46,391 bases of DNA, taken from Chryseobacterium rhizosphaerae (GTDB taxonomy: Bacteria > Bacteroidota > Bacteroidia > Flavobacteriales > Weeksellaceae). Both the position numbers and the translations under genes were made by a program. The stretch lies in assembly GCF_003385455.1 (NCBI RefSeq), contig NZ_QNUF01000035.1, forward strand, positions 1 through 46,391. Reading direction: 5' to 3'. Positions 24,825 to 32,755 of the stretch are shown piece after piece; position 1 is the first letter of the stretch, and each line of letters opens with the position of its first letter. The notes under the pieces are model-generated. The model did not search any database and was not told the DNA's origin. It saw nothing but the letters and a program-made list of their open reading frames with translations.

Positions 24825-24860
24825 AAATATAAAGTTAACTATATAGTTAACTTTATATTT
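24825..24860. promoter_or_regulatory. Perfect 36-bp palindrome, probable MarR operator
   Basis: Every base of 24825-24860 is matched in a perfect dyad with centre ATAT. Within it two copies of AGTTAACT (24833-24840 and 24845-24852) are spaced 12 bp, and the core TTAACTATATAGTTAA has the classic MarR-site form. A -7-like TATATTTA lies just downstream (24864-24871). A bound MarR dimer would cover the -33 region, consistent with autorepression. Confidence 0.6.
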
Positions 24861-24888
24861 TTATATATTTACTATAAATATTTTTTCA

Positions 24889-25377
24889 ATGGATTTTGAC
24901 TTTATTAAAGAGCTGGGATACAAAGCTTTTGATAGCCGGCTGAAAAGAATAAGCGACCGGATGTCTCATGATGTAAGAAAATTCTATAAAGAGTTTGGAA
25001 TTGATGTAGAGCCCAATTGGTATCTTGTTTTTATGCTGCTGCAAAAAAGGGGGGAGATTTCTATTACGGATATAGCGGAACCGCTGGGATATTCTCATCC
25101 CTCTGTAGTAGTCATTGTAAAAAAAATGACGGAGAAAGGCTATCTGCTCATCACCAAAGACAGTATTGATAAACGGAAACAAATGATCTCATTATCACCC
25201 AAAGCTATTGAAATGCTTCCCCAGCTTGAAAAAATATGGGATAGCTGTGAAAAAGCTATTTTAAAACTTTTATCAGAAGATCTTAGCATTTTTTCGTACC
25301 TGGATACCATAGACCAGGAACTGAAAGACAATCCTTTTCATAATAGATTTAAACAGGAATATTTAAAATCACTATAA
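24889..25377 (+). CDS. MarR family transcriptional regulator
   Basis: A 162-aa winged-helix regulator. The DNA-binding part is ITDIAEPLGYSHPSVVVIVKKMTEKGYLLITKDSIDKRKQMISLSPK (~residues 58-105), with the recognition helix HPSVVVIVKKM and the wing DKRKQ. Helical N- and C-termini form the dimer interface. A perfect 36-bp palindrome lies 29 bp upstream, so it likely represses its own two-gene operon with the exported protein that starts 2 bp after its stop. Confidence 0.88.
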   Translation: MDFDFIKELGYKAFDSRLKRISDRMSHDVRKFYKEFGIDVEPNWYLVFMLLQKRGEISITDIAEPLGYSHPSVVVIVKKMTEKGYLLITKDSIDKRKQMISLSPKAIEMLPQLEKIWDSCEKAILKLLSEDLSIFSYLDTIDQELKDNPFHNRFKQEYLKSL

Positions 25378-25379
25378 TC

Positions 25380-26144
25380 ATGAAAGTATTTATCCTCATC
25401 GCAGCGTTTCTTTTTTCTAACCTTATGATCTCTGCTGCGGAAACGAAAATAATGATCCGAGCTAAAGCAAGGGATGCCAAATTTATCGGAAGTTCACTTG
25501 GCGGAGCTCATATCATCGTCAGAAATAAGCTAAACCAACAGATTCTCGCAGAAGGAAATACGGTTGGAAGTACTGGAAATACAGATTTGATCATGAAAAA
25601 TCCTAAAATAAGAGGAAACTCAATTGCCGATGCCCAAACAGCCGGCTTTCTGGCTTCTGTGGATATTGATGAACCTACATTTGTTAACATTGAAGTGATT
25701 TCTCCTTTAAACAATAAACAGGCTCAGGCTACGGTAAGCACTGAATTATGGCTGATTCCCGGCAAGCATATTTTGGGAGACGGTATTGTTCTGGAAATCC
25801 CGGGTTTTATTATTGATATTCTTAAACCCAGAACCCATCAGTATATTCCTCTGAATACAATTAAAAACAAACCCTTTACATTTCAGGCTAATATTGTTAT
25901 GATGTGCGGCTGTGTAATAGACAAAAACGGGATATGGAATTCTGACGAAATAGAGGTGAAGGGAATTCTTAAAAAAGACGGTAAATTTATGAAAAATGTA
26001 GAGATGTCTTTAGTGTCAACCAACCTGTTTGAAGGAAATACGGTAATCAATACTGCGGGGAATTATGAACTGATTTTATACGCTTATTATGAGAAAAACG
26101 GGAATACGGGAGTCGATAAAATTAATTATGTAGTGATCGAATAA
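25380..26144 (+). CDS. Exported protein of unknown function, MarR-coupled
   Basis: A 254-aa protein with signal peptide MKVFILIAAFLFSNLMISAA. The mature part is beta-rich, with features such as TKIMIRAKARDAKFIGSSLGGAHIIV, a CGC motif (MMCGCVID) and a C-terminal Ig-like strand pattern (GNYELILYAYYEKNG). No family is recognised. It starts 2 bp after marR stops, so it belongs to the regulator's operon and should be controlled by the palindrome at 24825. It converges with the HxlR gene. Confidence 0.75.
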   Translation: MKVFILIAAFLFSNLMISAAETKIMIRAKARDAKFIGSSLGGAHIIVRNKLNQQILAEGNTVGSTGNTDLIMKNPKIRGNSIADAQTAGFLASVDIDEPTFVNIEVISPLNNKQAQATVSTELWLIPGKHILGDGIVLEIPGFIIDILKPRTHQYIPLNTIKNKPFTFQANIVMMCGCVIDKNGIWNSDEIEVKGILKKDGKFMKNVEMSLVSTNLFEGNTVINTAGNYELILYAYYEKNGNTGVDKINYVVIE

Positions 26145-26165
26145 TAAGGATATGTATAAAGCGGA

Positions 26166-26453
26166 TTAATGAGTAGCCTGCCATAATTCTTTCCGGTATT
26201 TTATGCCCCATTCTCCCATAGTATCTATAATACTGTGAAGGCTTTTTCCAAATTCTGTCAGTTCATAATCTACACTTACAGGCATGGTGTTGTTTTGTGT
26301 CCGGATTACCAGATTGTTCATTTCCAGATCTTTGAGCTCTTTTGAAAGAGTTTTGGAGGCGATTCCGTCTATCTGTCTTTTCAAATCCATAAAACGCATT
26401 TTTCCAATATAATACAGGTGGCTGATAATAATGGTCTTCCATTTTCCATCCAA
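26166..26453 (-). CDS. HxlR family regulator, start apparently lost by frameshift
   Basis: The 95 codons from TTG at 26453 encode the HxlR winged helix: DGKWKTIIISHLYYIGKMRFMDLKR, ASKTLSKELKDLE and VDYELTEFGKSLHSI. HxlR proteins are normally ~110-130 aa and have residues like HIRGVRDTIYLL before this point. Those residues are present here in the same frame upstream of 26453, with no in-frame ATG. An ATG at 26535 lies in a frame one base off, directly before A6-G-A6-G-A6. One A fewer would restore a ~123-aa protein. A perfect -7 box 17 bp before 26535 supports that ATG. The gene is either broken, slippage-controlled, or the tract is miscalled. It is divergent from the nitroreductase. Confidence 0.75.
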   Translation of the reverse strand: MDGKWKTIIISHLYYIGKMRFMDLKRQIDGIASKTLSKELKDLEMNNLVIRTQNNTMPVSVDYELTEFGKSLHSIIDTMGEWGIKYRKELWQATH

Positions 26454-26551
26454 TAAATAGATTGTATCCCTTACTCCCCGAATATGGTTTTTACATTGCA
26501 GATCGAGTTCTATTTTTTCTTTTTTCTTTTTTCATCGCTAAAGATATAGGA

Positions 26552-26559
26552 CAAAGATA
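26552..26559 (-). promoter_or_regulatory. -7 box of the HxlR gene
   Basis: CAAAGATA reads TATCTTTG on the coding strand, a perfect TAnnTTTG about 17 bp upstream of the ATG at 26535. Confidence 0.5.
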
Positions 26560-26594
26560 TGAAAATCAGATGATAAAACTGGAATTAAACCCAC

Positions 26595-26667
26595 CTGGTT
26601 ACCTTTTGGTAACTGGTTACTAAAGGGTAACAGGTGGTATAATGATACTATAAAGTAGGTAACTTTG
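26595..26667 (+). promoter_or_regulatory. Nitroreductase promoter with tandem dyad operators
   Basis: CTGGTTAC occurs at 26595-26602 and 26613-26620, 18 bp apart. Each is the left arm of a dyad (GTTAC...GTAAC at 26598-26612 and 26617-26631). A perfect -7 box TAACTTTG lies at 26660-26667, overlapping a further GGTAAC. These are the likely HxlR-family binding sites for the divergent regulator. Confidence 0.5.
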
Positions 26668-26729
26668 TCCCATTAAAATAAGAATACGGCCGGTATTCTT
26701 ACAGGTACAATTAATAAAACACTAAGATT

Positions 26730-27362
26730 ATGTCATTAAAAGAAGCATTACACTGGAGATCCGCAACTAAAAGCTATAACGGGAAGGTAATAGAAAAGGA
26801 AAAAATTGAGCAAATTTTGGAAGCCATTCGTTTGGCTCCGTCAAGTTCGGGTCTGCAGCCTTTTAAGGTTCTTGTAATTACCAATAAAGAATTGCGGGGA
26901 AAACTACAGCCAATTGCCTTCCAGCAGCCACAGATTGTAGAGGCATCTCACATACTGGTATTTGCAGCCTGGGATGAATATACTCCGGAACGGGTAGATT
27001 CATTCTTTGAATTTAGCAATAAAGTTCGAAACTTACCATCGAGTGCAACAGATGATTACCGGTTAAATTTATTGGAGATGTTGGATCAGAAAACAAAAGA
27101 TCAGCATTTTATGAATACCTCGCAACAAACCTATATTGCATTAGGATTTGGATTATTGGCTGCTGCAGATCTGAAAATAGATGCCACACCGTTGGAAGGG
27201 TTTGATAATAAAGCAGTAGATGATTTGCTCAATTTGCCGGAAAAAGGACTAAAGAGTAGCGTTATGATGGCATTAGGATATAAAGATGAAGAAAACGATT
27301 GGTGGGGGAAGCTGGAAAGAGTAAGAAGATCTAATGAAGACTTGTTTATAGAGCTTAATTAA
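26730..27362 (+). CDS. NAD(P)H-dependent nitroreductase family protein (NfsB-like)
   Basis: A 210-aa FMN-binding nitroreductase that reduces nitro groups or quinones with NAD(P)H in the cytoplasm. Visible family elements are HWRSATKSYNGK (FMN phosphate binding, residues 8-19), APSSSGLQPFKVLVI (36-50), ALGFGLLAAADLKIDATPLEGF and SSVMMALGYKDEEND. HxlR regulators commonly control such genes in response to quinone or nitro stress, and one is divergent here with tandem operator-like dyads in between. Confidence 0.9.
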   Translation: MSLKEALHWRSATKSYNGKVIEKEKIEQILEAIRLAPSSSGLQPFKVLVITNKELRGKLQPIAFQQPQIVEASHILVFAAWDEYTPERVDSFFEFSNKVRNLPSSATDDYRLNLLEMLDQKTKDQHFMNTSQQTYIALGFGLLAAADLKIDATPLEGFDNKAVDDLLNLPEKGLKSSVMMALGYKDEENDWWGKLERVRRSNEDLFIELN

Positions 27363-27390
27363 TTCAATAAAAAAGCATTATTAATAGGAT

Positions 27391-27416
27391 GGAGACCGGG
27401 CTGGTCTCCTTTTTTT
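27391..27416 (+). terminator. Rho-independent terminator of the nitroreductase gene
   Basis: A perfect 7-bp stem GGAGACC/GGTCTCC with a 5-nt loop, followed by TTTTTTT. Confidence 0.9.
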
Positions 27417-27748
27417 GTGTAAAATTTGAATATTTTAAATCCTGGATAAGAATCGTAGAACTACTACAATTTTTCAAATAAGTACTATTTCATTTTGCCG
27501 TGATTTTTTATGGTGATATATTAGCTTTGTAAAGACTCAAAAGATTGTAATCTATAGAAAAACAACCTGTTGATAACTAGTAACATTAGACGGGATGAAT
27601 TAAATTAATTCTTTTCTGATTTTATGCTTTACTGAAGGTAGGAAAGAACAACACTATCCAGAGACGAAAGAGTTGTTTTTATTGTTTGAAAGCTGGCTTT
27701 TTAATTCTGGTTTTAACCGGAATAGATAAACACAAAAAAAATTATATC
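27417..27748 (+). promoter_or_regulatory. Promoter and long structured leader of the T6SS island
   Basis: No gene. TTG (27495-27497), a 24-bp spacer and a perfect -7 box TAGCTTTG (27522-27529) give a start near 27535 and a leader of ~215 nt. The leader holds AACAAC/GTTGTT (27647-27652/27672-27677) followed by T residues, which looks like a weak attenuator, and a 9-bp hairpin ATTCTGGTT/AACCGGAAT (27704-27723) 25 bp before vgrG. Confidence 0.45.
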
Positions 27749-29842
27749 ATGTTCAAAAAAACTAATGAGAATCTGCCTAAACCTGCACTGGGGTCAAATA
27801 AAGAAAATATTTCTGACAAGGTAAAATCTGCCCAGGATAGAGAATCTAAATTCATGGGAAAAACTTTACATACCAATAATCCTACGGTTACGGAAGATAA
27901 AGTATGGTCAAAGCAACCCACCTCCAAAATATTTAATGCACAGGGAATCCCGGAGAATGCTGTTGCCGGGATAAACAGGGTGGTAAAACTTGAAATCTTT
28001 GTTGAGGGTAAGCCTATTAAATTCTTCAAACATTTTAAACTTACACAAAGTGCTGTTAAACATCATGAATTTGATCTTATTCTTGCCCATGACACGTTAG
28101 GAAGCGCAGAAAACCATAATCTTGAAGAAGCTCAAAGCTTTTTAGGAAAAAGAATTACGGTTATTTTTAGATATAAAGATGTTGAACAGGGCCCTGAACG
28201 AAATTTTGTGGGAGTCATTACAGAAGTAGGATTCAGTCAGGAAAAAGGAAGTCTGGGGAATATTGTCCTTACAGGCTTTAGTCCTACTATTCTTTTAGAT
28301 GCAGCACCTCATATCCAGAGTTTTGGAGGGGGACAGCCAATGAGTCTGAACAGTATTGCCAGTGAGGTCATCAAAGAAGGATTGGGGCAGGAAAAGTTTG
28401 ATTTCAGGGTAGACGCCCGCTATGGGAATGTTCCTTACAGTTCACAATATGAAGAAACCCATTATAATTATCTTGCAAGAATGGCAGAAGCATATGGGGA
28501 ACAGTTTTTCTATGATGGTGAGATTCTTCACTTTGGAAAACTTCCTCCACAGGAAAAGCCAGTAAAGCTTGTATATGGCAGTAATCTAAGCGATGTGAAA
28601 ATCAAAATGAAAGCTCAGCACGTAAATCCTACATTTTATGGGTACAACAGCAGCCAGCATGAAAAACTGACTACCGGAGCTTCCAAAGTGAACCATACTT
28701 CAGATATTGCCAGAAGAGCATACGAAATTTCTGAAAATACTTTTAAAACACCATCGCTAAGAATAGCACCTATCAATGCATCAACCTTTATGGATGTTGA
28801 TTCATCCCAGAAAGGAACAACGGGGAGTAAAGCAGCACAGGTCTTTATTACCTCGGGGTATATGACCGTTCCGTTTTTATATCCTGGTTGTATTGTAGAT
28901 CTTGAAATGCGGAAAACAGATACCAACGATACTTCCTATTTTACGAAACTGATGCTCACTGAAGTAATTCATGAAGTAGATGCCCGTGGATATTATGACG
29001 GACATTTTGAAGCTATTGCGGCAGATACGGGATTTATTCCCCGTCCGGAGTTTCATGTGCCTAAAGCAGAACCTCAGGTAGCCACTGTAATTTCCAATAC
29101 AGATCCTTTGAACCAGGGCCGTATACAGGTACAGTTTGACTGGCAAAAAAATAATACGACCCAATTTATCCGCATGATGAGCCCAGATGCAGGAGGTACA
29201 GATCAGATTACTCAGAACAGAGGATTTGTAGCGGTTCCTGAAGTGGGAGACCAGGTGATGGTAGGATTTGAATATCACCATCCTGATTTTCCTTTTGCAA
29301 TGGGAGGGATGTTTCATGGCCAGGTAGGATTAGGCGGCGGAGTAGACAATCATATCAAGTCTATCCAGACCAGAAGTGGAAATAAAGTCATTTTTAACGA
29401 TACCGAAGGAAGCATCTATATTGAAGATCCGAGTGGAAATTCCTACTTAATGGATGGTAAAGGAAATATAACCGTGACTGCTCCTAAAAATATGACCTTC
29501 AATGTAGGACAAAATCTTACCGTGAATGTAGGACAAAATATGAATACCAATGTGGGGGCAGATCAGAGCAACATCGTGGGAATGAACAAAACAGAAAGTA
29601 TTACCATGAATGATTCACAAACCGTGGGAGCGATTAAAAATGTATCGATAGGAGGGAATTTCATGACCAATGTAGTGGGGAAAATGATGGAATTTATTAA
29701 AGGTAATAAAGAAAGTGAAGTGGCACTGGATAGTCAGAAAGTAGTGAAAGGAGAGCGGTTAATTCATAGTGAGAAGGATCATAAAATTCATTCTCAGACA
29801 GAAATTAACGGACAATCCAATGAGAAAACCAATATGAATTAG
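27749..29842 (+). CDS. vgrG: VgrG, type VI secretion (T6SSiii) tip protein
   Basis: A 697-aa trimeric spike protein that caps the secreted Hcp tube and carries effectors out of the cell. Order: a polar N-terminal extension (~1-70), a gp27/phage GPD-like domain (~80-430), an OB-fold gp5-like domain (VISNTDPLNQGRIQVQFDW from ~440), then a beta-prism with repeats such as NVGQNLTVNVGQNMNTNVGADQ (~570-600) and KNVSIGGNF. The ATG at 27749 is chosen; an upstream TTG at 27686 would start within the structured leader. It heads a run of genes on the same strand to 41815. No sheath (TssB/C), Hcp, TssK or ClpV gene is in the window. Confidence 0.93.
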   Translation: MFKKTNENLPKPALGSNKENISDKVKSAQDRESKFMGKTLHTNNPTVTEDKVWSKQPTSKIFNAQGIPENAVAGINRVVKLEIFVEGKPIKFFKHFKLTQSAVKHHEFDLILAHDTLGSAENHNLEEAQSFLGKRITVIFRYKDVEQGPERNFVGVITEVGFSQEKGSLGNIVLTGFSPTILLDAAPHIQSFGGGQPMSLNSIASEVIKEGLGQEKFDFRVDARYGNVPYSSQYEETHYNYLARMAEAYGEQFFYDGEILHFGKLPPQEKPVKLVYGSNLSDVKIKMKAQHVNPTFYGYNSSQHEKLTTGASKVNHTSDIARRAYEISENTFKTPSLRIAPINASTFMDVDSSQKGTTGSKAAQVFITSGYMTVPFLYPGCIVDLEMRKTDTNDTSYFTKLMLTEVIHEVDARGYYDGHFEAIAADTGFIPRPEFHVPKAEPQVATVISNTDPLNQGRIQVQFDWQKNNTTQFIRMMSPDAGGTDQITQNRGFVAVPEVGDQVMVGFEYHHPDFPFAMGGMFHGQVGLGGGVDNHIKSIQTRSGNKVIFNDTEGSIYIEDPSGNSYLMDGKGNITVTAPKNMTFNVGQNLTVNVGQNMNTNVGADQSNIVGMNKTESITMNDSQTVGAIKNVSIGGNFMTNVVGKMMEFIKGNKESEVALDSQKVVKGERLIHSEKDHKIHSQTEINGQSNEKTNMN

Positions 29843-29845
29843 GAT

Positions 29846-31627
29846 ATGTCAAACGATAATATTGCGAAGATAAGTATCATAGGAGGTGATTCTATTGAAA
29901 AAATTGGCGGGCAGCATACTGAGTATGTCGGTAAAATGACCTATTCTTCATCCAAAAAGCTCATAACAACCTCTGAAAACGGAAAACATTTTGGTGATAA
30001 GCCTGAAGACCCACCTAAAAGAGAAGGTAGAATTATTGATATTGTGATGTTTGTAGCCGGAACAACGGATCCTATCAATACTGAAGGGAAAAAACATCAT
30101 GCCAATACAGAATATTGGAAGTATTATGATGAGAAAACCAAAAAAGAAACTGAAGAGAGTTTAAACAATCTTTGGAATAAACTCAAGGAACTTAAACCTC
30201 AATTTCACGATCTGCATATTGAAGGTAAATTTTTCAGCTGGTCTGGTGACAACGACACTAAGGAAAGAATCGTAGCCTCTGAGAGATTATTTGATGTATT
30301 ATTAAGAACATATCCGGGCTGGAAAAATCAGGAGGTTCATTTACATTTAATCGGCCATTCTCATGGTGGGAATGTCATTAATCAATTTACAGAACTTGTT
30401 TCCAGTAAGGAAATGATCGCAAAATCTGCTATTTTGAAACCCCGTAAGATTACAGAATTCCCAAAATTATGGAAAGTTAAAAGTATCACTTATTTATCGA
30501 CTCCTTTTTTTCAAAAGAAACATCAGCTGAATCATGCCAAATTACATAAAGGATGTAAAATCATTAATGTACATAATGACTATGATTTGACTCAACAATT
30601 GATTGCCGATTTTAGCCTTACCAATATGGAGGGCTTACTGAAGTCTTTTCAAATGGATAGATTTGAAGCAGGTATAAAAATGGTTAAAAGTGTCGATAAG
30701 GATATTATTATGACCTATTTTAAAAGTCTGATCTGGCAGGATTTTAAAAACAAAGCAACCTTAGCATGGCGGGAAACGGCAAAAGGCTTTTTAGGATTTA
30801 ATATTATAGTAGGTGAGTTTATTAAGTATATCAACTCTCTGAAGATCGAAAATTCAAACCTGCAGAAAGAAAAAGCTTCATTTGTTAATCTTTTAAATAG
30901 TCTTCAGCAATGGACCTCTGATGTTCATAAAAATTATTCTTCGATTGCTGGAGGTTATGACAAGTCTACGTGGGTGAAAAATCTCAACTTGACACAAGGT
31001 TTACAAGTCTTAAATATTCTTTTAGCCATTACGACCGGTCCGAAAGACAGTTACTTATTGAATTTATTGGCAGGGATATTTGGAGAAAATAAAGGAATCA
31101 CGGATAGTATTGATGAAACTTCATGGACGCCCCAAAAACAAACAAAAAGCCTGCCTATTATAGATGTACCTATTTTTGAAAGTGACCCCTATAATTCCAG
31201 AAATAAAAAAGGAGAATTTACTGCTTTTTTAAAAGGAGTACAGGGTGCCGTACATAAACGTGAATTAGAAGACCTGCTGATGAGGTTATTAAGCCAGTTT
31301 ATTAAACCCAGCATGTTAACTTTTGTTGTACGGACAATTGATTATGCTATTGAGCCTGTAGTTTTTGGCAAATTAGATACTGAAGTTACAAAACTGAGAA
31401 AAAACTTAGCAGTGTATTCAAAATTTGTAACTCAATACCATGCTGGCCTGGTTACTGAAAAGGATGAAGAGAAATTTAAAGATGCTATTATGAAAGCACC
31501 GGGCTCTGTTTCTTATTTAGCCATGGCATCCCATAGTTTAAGCCATACCCAATTGTGGAAGAGAGTTGAAGATGGGTTAAGAAACTCATTCAGTTCAGGG
31601 GTAAATCCCGGATATAAAAAGAAATAA
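29846..31627 (+). CDS. T6SS-associated alpha/beta hydrolase, probable lipase effector
   Basis: A 593-aa protein starting 3 bp after vgrG. Residues ~10-50 (ISIIGGDSIEKIGGQHTEYVGKM...) resemble the beta-prism repeats at the VgrG C-terminus and may dock the cargo on the spike. Residues ~60-270 are an alpha/beta hydrolase: DIVMFVAGTTDP strand, nucleophile elbow GHSHGG with Ser172, and HNDYD near 240-250 as a possible acid. GHSHGG-type lipases occur among type VI lipase effectors. The C-terminal ~320 residues are helical and unknown. No signal peptide, as expected for a T6SS cargo. Target and enzyme activity are inferred, not shown. Confidence 0.7.
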   Translation: MSNDNIAKISIIGGDSIEKIGGQHTEYVGKMTYSSSKKLITTSENGKHFGDKPEDPPKREGRIIDIVMFVAGTTDPINTEGKKHHANTEYWKYYDEKTKKETEESLNNLWNKLKELKPQFHDLHIEGKFFSWSGDNDTKERIVASERLFDVLLRTYPGWKNQEVHLHLIGHSHGGNVINQFTELVSSKEMIAKSAILKPRKITEFPKLWKVKSITYLSTPFFQKKHQLNHAKLHKGCKIINVHNDYDLTQQLIADFSLTNMEGLLKSFQMDRFEAGIKMVKSVDKDIIMTYFKSLIWQDFKNKATLAWRETAKGFLGFNIIVGEFIKYINSLKIENSNLQKEKASFVNLLNSLQQWTSDVHKNYSSIAGGYDKSTWVKNLNLTQGLQVLNILLAITTGPKDSYLLNLLAGIFGENKGITDSIDETSWTPQKQTKSLPIIDVPIFESDPYNSRNKKGEFTAFLKGVQGAVHKRELEDLLMRLLSQFIKPSMLTFVVRTIDYAIEPVVFGKLDTEVTKLRKNLAVYSKFVTQYHAGLVTEKDEEKFKDAIMKAPGSVSYLAMASHSLSHTQLWKRVEDGLRNSFSSGVNPGYKKK

Positions 31628-31629
31628 AT

Positions 31630-31974
31630 ATGAAAAGTATAACACAAGGTATTGGTAAGATTCTGTTGGTTTTTTTAATAGCAAATCTGGTAGTGACAGC
31701 TTACTTCTTATTTGCCTATAGTCCTCTTGTTGAATCAATTAATTTAAAACTTATTGTGAAAATAATTAAGCAATTTGGTTTAATAATAAGCATACCCACC
31801 AGTATTTTATTTGTTCTTATAGATACTGTTCTTATAAAAAGGATAACAAAGACTTGGGTTTTATATGTAAGCCGGATTATTATTTTTTTTGGAATACTCT
31901 ATATAATGTGGTTGTTTTTTTCTATTTATCTTGTAGCCAGCGCATTAATAGATAATCCTTTGATGGATAAGTAA
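31630..31974 (+). CDS. Small membrane protein, candidate immunity protein
   Basis: A 114-aa protein with three hydrophobic helices (about residues 9-31, 44-66 and 78-103), hence an inner-membrane protein. No family is recognised. It starts 2 bp after the lipase-like effector, the usual place for a cognate immunity gene, which is the only ground for that proposal. Confidence 0.65.
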   Translation: MKSITQGIGKILLVFLIANLVVTAYFLFAYSPLVESINLKLIVKIIKQFGLIISIPTSILFVLIDTVLIKRITKTWVLYVSRIIIFFGILYIMWLFFSIYLVASALIDNPLMDK

Positions 31975-32020
31975 TACGATCCCAGTGGCAAAGTTTTGTT
32001 GATGAACAAAAAAATGAATT

Positions 32021-32629
32021 ATGAAAAAAATAGCAGCATACACCGTCTTACTATTCCTTACAGCAAATACTGATGTATTTTCACAAAAAACGATTAATAA
32101 AGACAATTACACGTCTCTGGTGCAAAAAGAAGAGGGTGATTTGAATCAGGATAAAAAGAATGACAGGATCATGGTAGAAATGGATCTGAAAGATGAGACC
32201 AGACCATTACGACTGCAAATATTCCTCTCTCAGCCTGATAAGAAACTTCAATTAGTAGTTTCTTCCACAAAAATCATTGAAAGCCAATATCCGGTTAATA
32301 AGAATGGAAAACATAATGGTAATGTAATTCCGGATTTTTTTATTGAAGAAGGTAAATTGAAAATGCTTACCGACATTGAAGATCGAAAAAGCACCTATGA
32401 ATTCAGGTTGAAGCAAAATAATTTTGAATTGATCAAAATATCACGGGTATTATGGGATGGAAAAGACACCACTTTTGAAACGGAAATCGATTTAATCGCA
32501 AAAACGAAAATTGAGTATGAACAAGTAACAGGTTCAGATAAACTTTTAAATAAAAAGAAAAAACTGATAAAAGTCAATGCATTGCCAAAAATCCAGGATT
32601 TAAGCTTTTCCGATTTGGAACAGTACTAA
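32021..32629 (+). CDS. Exported protein of unknown function, candidate immunity protein
   Basis: A 202-aa protein with signal peptide MKKIAAYTVLLFLTANTDVFSQ. An early GDLNQDKKNDRIMVEMD segment resembles the calcium-binding DxNxDxxxD loops of FG-GAP/VCBS-like proteins (here partly altered). The rest is beta-rich and charged. A periplasmic protein next to a lipase-type effector may neutralise it, but this is inference from position. After it come 126 bp without a gene. Confidence 0.65.
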   Translation: MKKIAAYTVLLFLTANTDVFSQKTINKDNYTSLVQKEEGDLNQDKKNDRIMVEMDLKDETRPLRLQIFLSQPDKKLQLVVSSTKIIESQYPVNKNGKHNGNVIPDFFIEEGKLKMLTDIEDRKSTYEFRLKQNNFELIKISRVLWDGKDTTFETEIDLIAKTKIEYEQVTGSDKLLNKKKKLIKVNALPKIQDLSFSDLEQY

Positions 32630-32755
32630 AATAGCAATCAGACTGATGACGAAAAATTCTTCTAAATAATACTAAGAGAGCTGATTAACTAATATAATGA
32701 AAGGGAGCGACAGCAACTGAAAACGAATACAGAGTGGATCAGTAGAATAACAGGA

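Noticed and set aside
27686..27748. N-terminal extension of vgrG from a TTG
   Set aside because: It is encoded within a hairpin-rich leader and looks like neither a signal peptide nor a known VgrG start.
28877..29317. 146-codon minus-strand frame inside vgrG
   Set aside because: It is antisense to a fully supported VgrG, with no family match or promoter. The same holds for other antisense frames such as 36136-36456 inside the large effector.
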